64,000 nucleotides of DNA from Clarkia xantiana subsp. parviflora. Lineage: Eukaryota; Streptophyta; Magnoliopsida; Myrtales; Onagraceae. The notes beneath the pieces are model-generated. The model was not told the DNA's origin and made no database searches. It worked only from the letters and a program-made list of their open reading frames with translations. Positions 1-11,300 of the stretch are shown here, in pieces (position 1 is the stretch's first letter; each line of letters begins with the position of its first letter). Both the position numbers and the translations under genes were made by a program. Where the stretch lies: the NCBI GenBank assembly GCA_036873135.1, contig JAPTYO010000001.1, forward strand, positions 25,163,774-25,227,773. The letters are read 5' to 3'.

Positions 1-1450
1 TTCTCTCTTTTCATGGATATTGGCGTAAAACCCGCATCGGATCTTCAGAATGAAAGGTCAACATGAAAAAGATGTATATGGTTGTCTGATATTGACAGGA
101 CTCAATGACCTTGAGCCTAATCAAGTACAGTAACCACAGCAGTAAAAGTGAAACCTTCTCTGCTCGCCGTACTGGGTTCAAAGAAGTCAACCATGATCCG
201 CATATCATAGAGAGAACTGGACCATAAAGGTCTTATACGATAATCCGGTGGGTTAAACCATGCTGATTAAGTGCGTCTCAAGTACGCCTCCTATGTCATG
301 TGTATGAAGCGGTAAAATGTTTTATACAGACACAGATCATTTGACGTGATTCACTTGTGAATTTACTCAGATGTGATGTTCAACATGACTTATAGTTCTC
401 AACTATCTATGCGACAATCATGGATCGAATACGCGAACTTCAGATCAACAACCATACCATTGTCATATATCAACTATTAAAATTTTGGTTTTTTTTTAGA
501 TTCGGAGTTATTGAATAAAGTAATTGTAGCTCGATTCGTAAGCACAATTTTCTTATCAATTTAACGGCCCAGTGAAAGGGGACGATCCGAAATGAAAATT
601 CAAACCCACGGGCTTGGAACCAAACTTTCAGCCAGGTAAAAGTGGTCGAATAAAACGAAACGATTCACGTACTCCATCTTTCAGTCGGGAAAACTGAACT
701 GAATATACTTATCGATTGTGTAGCTAGATCGAAAGATTTCGTATTTATTTATTACCAGTACTCCATTGAATGAAATAAACTGTAATGACAATCATGTGCG
801 AAACCGATTGGATTAAATTAAATCAAATTCAGAAATGAAACGATTTTACCAAGGGTCAAAACTTCAGTAAATAGCAATACGCGCTTGTGGACCTCGAAAA
901 ACGGAACACATTGTTTCAAAATACGAATTTAATGATGAAGTGTCTGAATGATGATGTGCTGAATTTTCGTTTGCATTCCCTTGGAAATAACTTATTGATA
1001 CCATTTACATCGGTACGAAGTAGACTTCGTAGCTACCATGACCTTGTAAAAGTATCTGCTGACGCATAGGGTGAAAACCCAAGATGCTCAGTTCGGAGAT
1101 GGGATAAAATTCCTAAGATAAGTTTTGCAACGAATAAGGATCAAGTCGGTTAAACGATTTTCCTTCCGTATGCCTTGAACGATAAGTCAGGCTAAGCATT
1201 CAAATCAACAGACACACTTCAGGAAGTACAGTTTATAAACATAATGTTAGAGTCACTCTATCAGACGTTCCATATGGGATGATGAAAAGTGATTCACGTT
1301 TATGTAACACTGTGTTCCAATGAAATCGGTAAGACACGTCGCCATAATAGCTAAAGAATGATAATGAGATAAATCACATTATCATGCGACATTAATTTGC
1401 GCATTAAACACGTATTTGGAACAAGAGTACGTTAACTACTCTTAGAAAAT
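1..1450. other. Unassigned, probably decayed CopA internal region
   Basis: No reading frame here gives a recognisable domain. By position it should correspond to the gag-integrase part of CopA. Homology with the CopB copy becomes visible only from about 1450, where both carry the region ahead of reverse transcriptase. It could also be an older insertion. Confidence 0.3.
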
Positions 1451-2230
1451 ACATGTTTACAACTTTTGGGGAAATGGTGCCATGGTCGAACATGAGACAT
1501 TACATACTTGAGGATGAATTTTCCGATGCATGGACAGTTTCAAACAAATGAAGTCTTGATCAAAATGGAGCAGGATAACACTGACAATCAGGTCCCACTT
1601 AATTCGAGTGGGATAGATTTGAACCGACAACTCAAGTGAATGACATGGTAAATGATAATGGAAACATTTTCATAGTAAATCTAGTGGGAGGAATAAACCC
1701 TACCACATGAAATCACTGTTGCCGCAGAGACGAATCAAGTTGAACCTAATTGTCATATTGTTGAACCAGGAAAGCCACAACTGCCTATACTACCCATTGT
1801 TTCCAGTGGGAATGATACCTATTGTTTCCAGTGGGAGTGATCCGACCAAACTTGGTTCCAGATCCTAGTGAACAAGGAATTCATCTCGGAAGTGAAACCC
1901 CGAGACCGAGAGGTTGTCAAAGGAAAGTTGATGGTCAAGGTTCAAGCACTGCTCTTGTTCCCAATTGAAACGATGCTCCGATAAGAAGCATTGTTCCGAG
2001 TGGGAGAAATGTTCCCAATAGAAGTGATGCTACGATAAGAAGCATTATTCCGAGTGGGAGAAATGATCAAACTCTAGATGGGATTAATCAAGCCTAGACG
2101 AAAGTCAAAGGCTTCGAACCCATCGAGCAAGGTGAAAACCTCGCTCTAACAACTGTTGGCAAGAATTGGAAAGACATCGAGTGGAGAAATGGAGGAAAAT
2201 AATAAAAGAGAGATCGCCTAAATGAAAGCC
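1450..2230 (+). pseudogene. CopA pol linker between integrase and reverse transcriptase, decayed
   Basis: This stretch aligns by eye with 33750-34440 of CopB, including repeated 'agtgggag' segments that code for Pro/Ser/Gly-rich linker in the better copies. No frame stays open for long. In copia Pol this linker joins the integrase C-terminus to reverse transcriptase and has no catalytic residues. Base substitutions and small indels are spread along it, which fits neutral decay. Confidence 0.5.
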
Positions 2231-3099
2231 ATTATACTCTATACTTGATTTACCTGCTAACCACAGGAGCACAAGGATACGGTGAGTCCTGAAAGAAGCC
2301 TCACCACTGATGAAAAGGTCGGGTGATACAAGACTCGACATGTTGCGAAAGGATGTACCCAAATTCACGGAGTGGACTTTGACTAACAAACTCACTGACT
2401 GTGCGTAAAACCACGGTTAGGGCCAGTCATGGTCCTGGTCGCAAGTCTCGATCTCGAGCTGCACCAAATGAGTGTTAAGACCGCATTCCTCCAAGGAAAC
2501 TTAGAGGAAATAGATCTACATGGAGCAACCAGAGGGTTTCATTAATCCTGGTAACGAACGTAAAGTTTGCAAGCTCCAAAAGGTCCATCTACGGTCTTAA
2601 ACAGTCGTCTCAGCAATGGTACCGTAGATTCCACGAGGAAATCGTAGGAAACGGATTTGTGAATCTTCACGAGGATCCGTGAGTGTATTATAAGACCTCC
2701 AGGTCTAAGTATGTTATCTTAACTTTATACGTGGACGACATACTCATTGCCGCGAACGATGTGAGTTTTATGAACAAGTCAAAGTCATGGTTGGCATCTG
2801 TATTTGAGATTAAAGACATGGGAGAGGCCACATACATCTTGGGCATTAAAATTGCTAGAGATCGGGCTACCCGGAAATTGTGTCTGTCTCAAGAAGCCTA
2901 TATCAACAAGCTGTTGAAAAGGTTCAGATTACAGGATGCCAAACCCGTGGATACGCCGGTGGTGTTTGGGTGCGCACTGTCAAAACGTGAAGGCCCCAAG
3001 AACTTGGCAGAGCGTGAGCAGATGAAGGGTGCAAAGTATTTAATCATGGTTGGTAGTTTGATGTACGCCATGCAATGCACCCGTCCGGATATCTGTTAA
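2230..3099 (+). pseudogene. CopA reverse transcriptase, broken
   Basis: Copia-type reverse transcriptase, which copies element RNA into DNA inside virus-like particles. The readable part starts near 2683 and contains the catalytic YVDD at 2728-2739, then the palm/thumb stretch with LGIKI and the CTRPDIC motif before RNase H. A TAA at 3097-3099 stands where related copies have a Tyr codon, and the N-terminal part (2230-2680) is frameshifted. It is therefore a pseudogene with an intact active-site motif. The wording of the protein is of the plant TNT1-94 kind; I do not assign a lineage. Confidence 0.8.
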
Positions 3100-3102
3100 G
3101 CC

Positions 3103-3704
3103 GTGGGCCTAGTAGCACGTTTCCAATCAGGTCTTGGCTGTCAACATTTAAAGGCTGTAAAACGAATAATTCGTTACCTGAAAGGTACTGCCGACTACGC
3201 GTTGTGCTATGAGGGTAAAAAGTTAGAATTGACCGGTTACAGTGACGCCGACCACGGTGGCAATCCGGATTATCGTAAGTCCACCACAGGGGGAGTGTTC
3301 TTCCTTGCTAATGCCGCTATTTCATGGACGAGAAAGAAGCAAGCCTGTGTTGCGCTGTCCACGATGGATTCAGAATTCGTAGCTCTCTCTAAGAATGCAC
3401 AAGAAGCGGTCTGGCTCAAAAGGCTTCTAACTGCACTGCTTGGTGGTGATGTCGAGAATAAACCTGTGAAGGTCTTATCTGACAGTCAAGCAGCCATTGC
3501 GGCAGTTAAGAATCCGAAGTACCATAGTAGGACCAAACACATTGATGAGAAACAATTCCATGCTAAATTTTAATGGTAGTAGACAATATAATAACTATGG
3601 AATACTTCTCCACCAATAACTTGGTAACAGACCCATTGACTAAACCACTCGTAGGGACATATTTGAAAAGCATGTAAAATTGCTTGGATTACGTAGGGGT
3701 TCAG
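3103..3704 (+). pseudogene. CopA RNase H and end of pol
   Basis: This continues the reverse transcriptase frame after the 3097-3099 stop. It holds the copia RNase H signature: YSDADHGG (first catalytic Asp), STMDSEF (Glu) and SDSQAAI (Asp). RNase H removes the RNA strand of the RNA/DNA hybrid during reverse transcription. A stop at 3571-3573 and a small indel interrupt the tail. The final PLTKPL/FEKHV segment is still recognisable to about 3704 in other frames. The catalytic residues are kept although the frame is broken. Confidence 0.8.
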
Positions 3705-4829
3705 AAATAGCATGTATCTGTGATAACATTTTGATATTAGAAAGTTACATTTTGTAAGAGAAATAATTACAACTGAGTTTATGATCAGTCGACGTCATAA
3801 TGTTTTGATTACATCAGATTTACGGTCTATAAACTAAGTCGTAGGAGGACTCAATCCTCTGCAAAACTATGTCGAATGTGGGCCTTACCTAGTCACACAG
3901 GTACGGTAGTCTTACAGTGGAGGGAGGCCTCTACCAAGCAATACTCGCTAAGAGTCAGGGGGATAAACCTGATTAAGCAAGACGATTATCTAGTTTCGAA
4001 GTAACTCGACAAGATCTTCGTTTTGCATATCGCTGTGATGAACTTTGTTCATCATCATTCCACATTCTAGGCCTGATGAGAGTCTGTGATAGCATGATTG
4101 ACATATCCCTTTCCTGTCAACCCACAAGGTTCAGGTATGCTATCAACGCGTGCTTCATATTGCGCGTGCCACGTACGACCACGGGGTCACAGCTCGGTTG
4201 TGCTAGGAAGGAATCCTCGTGATTCTGGCGCGCGCAAACTTCTTCACGTCAGGCGTGTGATTGATCCCAGGAGCCTTATGAAGAGGCACCTAAAGTATCC
4301 TCACGTACTCAGAACTCATATCTAAGGTCAGGCTCAATGCTCACTTCCCGGCGTACGAGGGTAGTGCTAAACAAAAAGGCCCAGTGACCATGTCTTTGGA
4401 AATCGGTTGGGTCTGACTAAGGATATGAACGATGGGGATGGTCAAGTGTACCTATAATTCACCGACTCTTGTATTCACTAGGTGGCCACTAACCGGATAT
4501 TAGTTGAAGGTTGTGAATACTTGTACGGATGCCTTGAAGAAGTGTTCCTATGTGGAAACAAGGCAAAAGGAGAATTAACAGTTGACCTAGGATACAGTGC
4601 GGTACAATATAAATGTTGTTTATAATAGGTCTATTGGAGAAAAGGGAATCAACGTTCCGCGGGCGCTACAATTACTCCTAACAATTGAGTAGCACGATGC
4701 CCGTCGTATCCGCCGGTCGCACGGCGAACCTCGTATGAACTATTCGGAAGCAAGTAGCAGATCGAAGGAGTGAAATGTTGATGCAGATTTGGACGACAAT
4801 ACAATAACAGACACCTTCTCATTCCGGCG
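3705..4829 (+). other. CopA 3' untranslated region
   Basis: About 1.1 kb of non-coding sequence between the pol end and the polypurine tract. It aligns by eye with the matching tails of CopB (35895-36996), CopC (minus, 28057-29111) and CopD (minus, 38070-39153). All share blocks such as the 'cgcgcgtgccacgt.cgacca' stretch and the 'cgcggcgctac' segment. Its retention in every copy suggests a non-coding job for the element, for example RNA packaging or processing, but that is inference. ORFs in it are not conserved. Confidence 0.55.
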
Positions 4830-4838
4830 AGTGGGAGC
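4830..4838 (+). other. CopA polypurine tract
   Basis: AGTGGGAGC lies directly before the LTR start TGTAAGC. The same purine tract precedes the LTRs at 37007 and 42116 and, reversed, those at 28043 and 38056. It is the expected primer for plus-strand DNA synthesis. Confidence 0.8.
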
Positions 4839-5014
4839 TGTAAGCATATGGTGATGGGCGCCGTAATTAGTAGCCCATCATATGTATATTTTACCTAATG
4901 AACTTGGGTAAATGTCACATTAGGGTAATTGGGCTATACCCAAATCCCAATTGACATGAGAGGCCCAAAATTGGGCCTCCCTATACTAATGGCCGACCGA
5001 AATACCTAGGTGGG

Positions 5015-5039
5015 GCAAAGTGGACTTTGTCCACTTTGC
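5015..5039 (+). promoter_or_regulatory. Inverted repeat just upstream of the CopA TATA box
   Basis: GCAAAGTGGAC, a 3-base TTT spacer, then GTCCACTTTGC: perfect 11-bp arms, 6 bases before TATA. Related LTRs carry the same structure with matching base changes in both arms (see findings). Confidence 0.7.
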
Positions 5040-5045
5040 TCCTCT

Positions 5046-5053
5046 TATAAATA
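5046..5053 (+). promoter_or_regulatory. CopA LTR TATA box
   Basis: TATAAATA inside the LTR, at the expected U3 position. Equivalent boxes are at 11509-11517 and 37215-37223 in CopB. Confidence 0.65.
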
Positions 5054-5393
5054 CATGGTGTTAGTGGATTTTTAGGGTTAATCACAATTTCGTCACCAGA
5101 GTGTTTTAGAGAGAAAAACCCTCAACCCCACACCTTGATAGTTTCGGCAGAACCATAACCCTCACCAAGGGTGTGCCAAATTGCCTTAGAGCGAACTCTC
5201 CAGAGATCTGTCCCCGTGCCAAGAATCGATCAGAGGCTTTGCTGTGGAGCTTGCACCACGTAGGGCTTCTCTGTGAAGATCTTGGGTCTACGGATCATCT
5301 TAAAGGTATGTGTGAAACTTCCGCTGCGTAATTCCGATTACTAGTATGTACCTTGTTTAAGTAACCGTTGTGATTACTTCCCGTAATCTAACA

Positions 5394-5744
5394 GCCATGA
5401 CCTACACAATGAGGCAGGGAAAAAGGATAGGAAGGCTTTTCTAAGCTACAAAGCCCCGCCATATTAACATATAAATCAAATTCCTTCTTCCTCAGTTGGT
5501 TCTCCGAAAAGACCTTTTGCAGGAGCAAAGGCCGAAGGAGGAAAACTACCTCGCTGTCAGAAACCGGCTCCAAGTCTGAAGCCGACTCTGACTCCGGATC
5601 AGATACGTCCGGGACATAATCCAAACTCAAGTCAGAATCGGGAAAACGGATATTGAAAAAATGAGCATCAGAGTCATCAATGCTAGGCTGAACCTTGGAG
5701 GTCGAACCACCAGGATAAACTCTAGAAGAAAGGGGCTTACTCAT
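5394..5744 (-). pseudogene. N-terminal part of a Tat antisense ORF (putative)
   Basis: An open frame reads leftward from an ATG at 5744 for about 117 codons and stops at the CopA junction. The protein is acidic and Ser-rich at first (many Asp/Glu/Ser between residues 20 and 70), then has an ENQLRKKEFDLYVNMAGL stretch. Tat-clade gypsy elements often carry an antisense ORF here whose product is of unknown role. Position, orientation and composition fit. I do not recognise specific domain residues, so this rests mainly on context. The C-terminal part is missing. Confidence 0.4.
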
Positions 5745-5959
5745 GATAATAGACTGAAGGAAGCACCACCTATATCTTATCTCCAACACCCATAAAACTC
5801 AATGCAACCGTATGTTAACAAAAGAAGGGAAAGAGTAATCACACACCCGCAAACCATAAAAATTAAAAAAAACAACTAAGGGCGAATACCCCACACAATA
5901 CAACACCAAGCAAATCATCAAAGGATATCAAATGCTTAGGCAACCTACCTAAGGATACA

Positions 5960-6320
5960 TCCTAATATGCATAGAAATCCAATGTTTACTACGAGGGCAA
6001 TGATACATGCATAGACATAAAATGCTTACTACAAGGGGCAATGATACATGCATAGACACCCAACGTTTATTACAGGAGCAATAATACATGCATAGACATC
6101 AAATGCTTACTACAGGAGCAATGATACATGCATAGACACCCAAGGCTTACTACGAGAGCAATGATACATGCATAGACATCAAATGCTTACTGCGGGAGCA
6201 ATGATACATGCATAAACATCCAAGGCTTATCACGGGAACAATGATATATGTATAGGCATCAAATGCTTACTATGGGGGAAGCGATACATAAATAAAGAGG
6301 TCAAATGCTTACCACAAGAG
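5960..6320 (+). repeat. 40-bp tandem array, about 9 copies
   Basis: The unit reads roughly 'tgatacatgcatagacatca' followed by 'aatgcttactacaggagcaa'. Copies start at 6001, 6042, 6082, 6122, 6162, 6202, 6242 and 6282, so spacing is 40-41 bp. Two variants alternate for part of the array ('catcaaatgc' and 'cacccaaggc'), hinting at an 80-bp higher-order unit. It lies between the antisense ORF and the LTR of TatA. Confidence 0.85.
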
Positions 6321-7415
6321 CAATAGTTTCAAGCTACCAAGTGACACTAACCAAGGAAAATACCATCAAACCTGCAAGACAATGTATGTTTATAACATGA
6401 AAATAACAACATATATATAGACAATCCAATATGTGCAGGTTAGCAAAACAAAACCGGAAGAATAGCGGTCCACGAGGGAATGAATCCGGCATCCAAACAT
6501 GGAACATTAAGCCTTTACGCCGAAAAATCTCCGGAATCATCAAAATAGGAACTCCAGCACACATAAAGGAGCAAAAGATCAAACATTTGAGGAAATCAAA
6601 ACCGATTATCAAAATCGGACCAAGATCAGACTGAACTAGAGTCGGTCCGATTCAAATTGCCCGTCAGCCGCCCATACCGGCACAACCGGAAAACCACGAC
6701 GCCCCGGTGTCGCCTCCGAGCTCCTTCTACGAGTCCTCTCATCAGAGGATCGAATACCGCTCGCTCCGACTGGGACACGGCCGCTGCTGGTCCCACTCCT
6801 CCCCACACACCGTCTCAAGCTTCCCCGTCGCACCAAGCTCCACCAGAGCCCCCGCTCGCTGCCGTGCCCTCCTCCCTCTACTCTGGTCGATAAAAATGGC
6901 TGAACCAAGACCTTTAAACCGAAATTAAACTAAACCGGGTTCCATCTAAGGCATGGTGACTCGATTGAACAACAAAAAGTTTAAAGTGGAGGATGAGAAG
7001 AAAACCTAGGTCTAAAAAGAAGAAATGCTTTAGAAAAGGGGAAGTGGATGCTAATAGTGAAGGAGGAGGCGATAATATCCCTTATATGGAGATATGTTAA
7101 GGGCTTTTTCAAAAACCCAACAAGATGGAAAACCAACAAAAGGATACGGTTCAAATGCTATGTAAAACGAGATCAAGGCCCGTAATTCTTATCCTCAGCC
7201 ATTCATGATATCTACATATAAATGGTTGCATAAATTTGCTTTAACTAATAATCATTTTATGTATACAAATTCATTTAAATATGTGACGAAAAAAAATCAT
7301 CACCACGCCACCTGAGCACTCAATGAAGGCCGAGACCGTCAAAATGTACATTTCACAACTCAATTGGGCGATATTCCGTGAAAATAAAGTCAAGAAAAGG
7401 TAAAACCATTACTTG
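6321..7415 (+). other. TatA 3' untranslated region with a GC-rich island
   Basis: No convincing gene. A GC-rich island at about 6650-6890 keeps several overlapping frames open on both strands, which is what such composition produces by itself. The rest is AT-rich and unassigned. Confidence 0.4.
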
Positions 7416-7428
7416 CCTCAGGGGCAAG
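7416..7428 (+). other. TatA polypurine tract (candidate)
   Basis: CCTCAGGGGCAAG stands directly before TGTTAGATATACG. It resembles the tract before the TatC LTR at 52657 (GGGGGGCAAG then TGTTGGG). This supports 7429 as the start of a 3' LTR. Confidence 0.6.
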
Positions 7429-8097
7429 TGTTAGATATACGCCCAAGTTATCACAAACTAGGCTCAATATCATAATTGTATCGATCCATACTCGGTTATA
7501 ATCCAAAAATTTGCTAACGGACACCCCAAAACCCAAGAGACTCGGCCGAGGTCCAAAAATACTAAGGCCGGAAACACCCCGAGTGGCGTAATCCACTCGG
7601 GAGACTCCGAGTGGCAAAAACCACTCGAATTTCCCGACCAGAACTTCTACCCGGGTAACCCGAGCGGTCCTTTCGGGGTACCCGAGTGGATTATTCCACT
7701 CGGGTACCCCCTCCTCCTAGACGAATATCTCTCGCCCGGGTGCCAACCCCCGGATGAAATAACGTCCGGGACACACACTTAGAGGCCATTTCGAGACACT
7801 TAAACTACCTAATGTCAAACCCAACGGTCAACCTCGGTTCATACCATCAAACCGCCACAACCGGACCAGAATAACCTGGTACCAGAGCGGTTCTCGAGGA
7901 TCTCTATAAATAGAGCTCTCATATCTTTATTAGAAGGTAATCTTGACCTCTCTCTAAGCCTAAGATTCCTCTCTCTAGCCACTACTAATTTAAGTATCAG
8001 AATGGGCTTACACGGACCCCCGGTGCTTTCCAGGTAAGCATGGAGAAAAGCGAGCAGAGGTTCGAGGCAGAAGGATCTCGAAGAACGTTGTCAAACA
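7429..8097 (+). repeat. TatA 3' LTR, right end approximate
   Basis: The LTR starts TGTTAGATATACG. It contains repeated 'cgagtgg.....ccactcggg' segments (about 7575-7710), which can pair as inverted repeats, and a TATAAATAG box at 7905-7913 followed by a pyrimidine-rich leader. The right edge was placed at GTCAAACA near 8097 only because it ends in CA. The element's PBS and second LTR are not in the window. Confidence 0.5.
7905..7913 (+). promoter_or_regulatory. TatA LTR TATA box
   Basis: TATAAATAG within the LTR, with CT-rich sequence downstream, as in other plant LTR promoters. Confidence 0.6.
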
Positions 8098-8418
8098 TGG
8101 ACCCTGGAAGGAAAATATTAAATCTAAGGACACGTATCAAAATCTTAACAGTTATGCACAATATGAAGTATAAAGAGTGCGGTATGTGATCCAATACATA
8201 CGTGGGTGTAGACTGTAGGTGTAGTTAAGAAGGTTAATTAAGTAAGCAATAACTTGGATTAGTTAACCGCTTGTTGAAAATACCTTGGATTACTATTTCC
8301 CATGCGTGATGTATTACCGCAAATCATTCCATTTATTTCTCCTTAATAATTGGTTGATGGTTAATTTACTTATCCATTCGGAGAAGTTATATCAAGGTAC
8401 TTCAAACAAGTTATATCA

Positions 8419-8478
8419 AGGTACTTCATACTTTCTTTTTTTTTTTTTTTTTGGCCAGAGAGGTACTTCATACTTTCT
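8419..8478 (-). repeat. 18-bp direct repeat flanking a T16 tract (candidate micro-retroposon)
   Basis: AGGTACTTCATACTTTCT occurs at 8419-8436 and again at 8461-8478. Between them lie 16 T's and GGCCAGAG. Read on the minus strand this is CTCTGGCC followed by poly-A, flanked by an 18-bp target duplication. That is the form left by a severely 5'-truncated LINE- or SINE-type insertion. A simple local duplication is the alternative, since a similar segment is also repeated just upstream. Confidence 0.4.
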
Positions 8479-9560
8479 GACTAGCTAAATCTAACACGTC
8501 TCCATATATCTGTATTCCATAATTAATTAGCTGCATATATATTTATATAACCAAACAAAAAATGATTAACCGGGCATATATATATATATGATTTGATTAG
8601 TTGATGTCAATGCTAATTATGAAGATATCAGTATTTTATTATACACGATGAGAGGAGTGGGATAATCGTGCTACTAATTAAACCAACCATTTGAATTGGC
8701 ACAAATAATGATTATCCAACAATATGATAATATTAATTATCTACCTATACGTATTTCATATATATAGATAATTGATAATTCTGCTGCACCGGGTAAGCAG
8801 TACTGATCAATAGATAGATTTTTCATGCGATTTTGTTGTGTTTTGGGCAATTATTGTTACATGTTTTCAGTAAATTCGACATTCGATTTCTTTTTCCTTT
8901 CCAAAATTGAGATAGGTTCCATTAATAGTACTTCACCAACGTCTTGTGTATTCTGCTCATTTGTTATTATAGTGTAAGTAAATTATTATATATATACAAT
9001 ATTAATTTTATTTTATTCATAAGGTTTTAATATCTAATTCCATATAAAAAATGTGTTTGAGTATTAAAAAAATATATCTAAAATTACTACATTAATTAAA
9101 TAGTAAATAATTATATAGTAAATTAATTTTTTTTCTTTTAAATAAATTATAAAATATCATTTTATAACATGAAAGTTGACACGACACTCTTTCGTTAATT
9201 TTGGTGTGCTTTAAAATTTAGAATTACTGATTTCATCGCATATCACCGGTTAACTTAATCTAGCGAAGTCAATTAAAATTATAATTTTGTAGATAATAAT
9301 ATTTTAATAATTATAAATATATTTTTTAATTTATATATTATTAGATATTATGTTAACCTCCGATACCCTCTTTATAAATAGTTATATAAGTTTTTCTACA
9401 CTACTTTATTTTATGGTTTGTTAAATTCATGTAAGAAAATAAGAAAAAAGTTATATTCCAATATCGTATAGAAATTTTGCAAAAGAAATTAGTTATAAAA
9501 AAGATTAAGAATGAAATGCATAAATATATTGATATTCGATATCTTATTTATTCTATCCAC

Positions 9561-9622
<62 letters not shown>
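9561..9622. repeat. (ATA)n microsatellite
   Basis: About 20 uninterrupted AAT/ATA trinucleotides. It generates a spurious poly-Ile frame. Confidence 0.95.
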
Positions 9623-9623
<1 letters not shown>

Positions 9624-11300
9624 CGGTGTCGAATGTGGGTATTTATCAACCACTATTCTATTTATTTATCTAGATAAGTTGAAGCTAATGGTACGTACGG
9701 TTTTGATCAGCTAGTTGAAATTTAATATCGTGGTCAGCTAAACTCATTTGTATATTATAATAATTTAATATATGTATAGTACATTGTAGATCAAAGAATA
9801 TAAATTAGATGCGTCTATAATTCCCTGAAAATGCTGCTGTCCTGAACTCACATGTTTCGTACGTTGAAGCGGGACCCATAAATCATCATTGTCAATAATG
9901 GTATCTAACTAACTTACTACAATCATATATATTCATATGTATGAATCGAATAAGGAATAAATAACATAATACTTAAATTAATAAACAACCACTAACCAAT
10001 TCTTACATAATACATCATCCATTATTGCCTAATATCTTTCTTCTGCCTTTACTGCTCCTTCAACGTTTTATAATATCCCATTCACCTCCTCCTTTCCAAT
10101 TTATATAAACTTTGCAATTTCTCCACTAAACCACTTGATCAACTTTTAACAATTAAATAAATTGTTTTTTTTTTAATTAAAGCAATGGAAATACAACTAA
10201 AATCAAATAGGCTAAGCGTCAAACAACCAAGAACAAACTTATTCAACAATCAATTCAGTCAACGGAGCAAAAATATGAAAACGAAGATGAGAAAGCTTCT
10301 AAAAGTAAATATAGTTTCTTCTCCTGTAAGAATGTAATATTGCAACATTCAATAGTATTAATTCCCTCTTTCTATATGTACATGTTTCCCTAGTTAGTTG
10401 TTTGTGTATATATAGTGGTGTAATGTGTTAACGTGAAAATTAATAAAAATTAGACAAAGAGCTAAGAAAACTCTCGTAATCAAATGTTTACAAATTTCAA
10501 TAGTGTTTTATAAAAGTATAAATTTGAAACTCTCGAAAAGAAAGTCGTGAATAATAAAACTGGATTGTTAAAGAACCGCAATCCTAGTCATCGTGTCTGT
10601 CACTAAGTAAGATTCCAGACAAATGGGCAGCTTGTTGGACTCCCTACAATACAAATTCACTCGACTACAATATATATAAGGCATACTTCTAGGCTATGAC
10701 TAAATGAAATCTACCCAATAGAATATTGAGGCGCCGCCTAATATTGAAAATAAGCTATCCACTCCTGAAAACAACATATAAAGATGTTCATAAAGTGACG
10801 TTGCCTAAGGAGCCCAAGAGTTGCATGAACCTAGCATTAGTTTTGCGTTATTGCACACTCGAAGAAGGGGAACATAAACCTCTTCGAATCTGCTACAACC
10901 TACATGTAACACCCACATGACATTATTGTTGCATACTACTGAGACAGAATCAACGAAAGAGATTCAAGGCCGAGAACGAGTTGACATATCTTTGTCAGAT
11001 TATTTTTCTGCTTTAAGATAAAATGGAATGAGGGTTTTTTTTGCCTTTGGTGAGTACACATACATTTTCTTTTGAAGTTGTTGCCTCGGACTATCAAGGA
11101 CATCTAATATAATGAAGGATCAGCATGTCACCTTCTTTGAAATTTATGGAGGAAAGTTCCTAATAATTTTTTGAATAAAAGAAAGAGTTATAAATATACT
11201 TGTTAAATTTAATACACTTTTCATAATAATGCTTAAAACTTTTATTGTAACATATTAGTAAGTATTACCAGTGTTTTGAAAACCGGACCGGCCTTTGAAC

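Larger units (their letters stand above)
1..5393 (+). mobile_element. CopA: 3' part of a degenerate Ty1/copia retrotransposon
   Basis: The element runs in from the left edge, so its 5' LTR lies outside the window. What remains is unreadable sequence (1-1450), a pol remnant (about 1450-3704), a non-coding 3' tail, a purine-rich primer tract and the 3' LTR ending at 5393. The reading direction is set by the order reverse transcriptase, RNase H, then LTR. The LTR matches the family of the complete LTR at 40944-41543. The element is old: stops and indels are frequent. The right flank begins GCCAT, which would be its target duplication if the left copy could be seen. Confidence 0.85.
4839..5393 (+). 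repeat. CopA 3' LTR
   Basis: The LTR starts TGTAAGCATATGG and ends TAATCTAACA, so it has the usual TG...CA ends. It is 555 bp, slightly shorter than the 600-bp relative at 40944. It contains a palindromic GAGGCCCAA/TTGGGCCTC pair (4960-4979), a perfect 11-bp hairpin (5015-5039) and a TATA box (5046-5053). An LTR carries the promoter and the polyadenylation signals of the element. Confidence 0.9.
5394..8097 (+). mobile_element. TatA: 3' end of a Tat-type Ty3/gypsy element
   Basis: The order is antisense ORF start (minus, 5394-5744), tandem repeats, purine tract, LTR. This is the known 3' layout of Tat-clade gypsy elements, which carry extra antisense ORFs and variable repeats between pol and the 3' LTR. 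CopA abuts it at 5393/5394, so CopA probably inserted into its antisense ORF. No pol of this element is visible. The right end is approximate: GTTGTCAAACA near 8097 is a possible LTR end, but no target duplication supports it. Confidence 0.5.
8098..11300. other. AT-rich intergenic DNA, no gene seen
   Basis: Long A/T runs, short (AT)n tracts and one long trinucleotide run. No frame looks like a gene. The only structures I can support are the microsatellite at 9561-9622 and the duplicated 18-mer around 8419-8478. The last bases before CopB read GTGTTTTGAAAACCGGACC (from about 11272), a kind of sequence often seen at DNA-transposon ends, but no partner end was found. Confidence 0.5.

Noticed and set aside
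887..1069. 60-codon ORF in the left part of CopA
   Set aside because: No recognisable motif and no counterpart in the other copia copies; most likely chance.
6626..6928. Cluster of overlapping ORFs in the 6.6-6.9 kb GC-rich island
   Set aside because: Five overlapping frames on both strands, none with a domain, and low-complexity Pro/Arg/Ser composition.
9477..9677. 66-codon ORF with a poly-Ile run
   Set aside because: Generated by the (ATA)n microsatellite.
11270..11300. 'gtgttttgaaaaccggaccgg' as the end of a DNA transposon
   Set aside because: Resembles known terminal sequences, but no matching inverted end or target duplication could be found, perhaps because the CopB 3' flank is lost.
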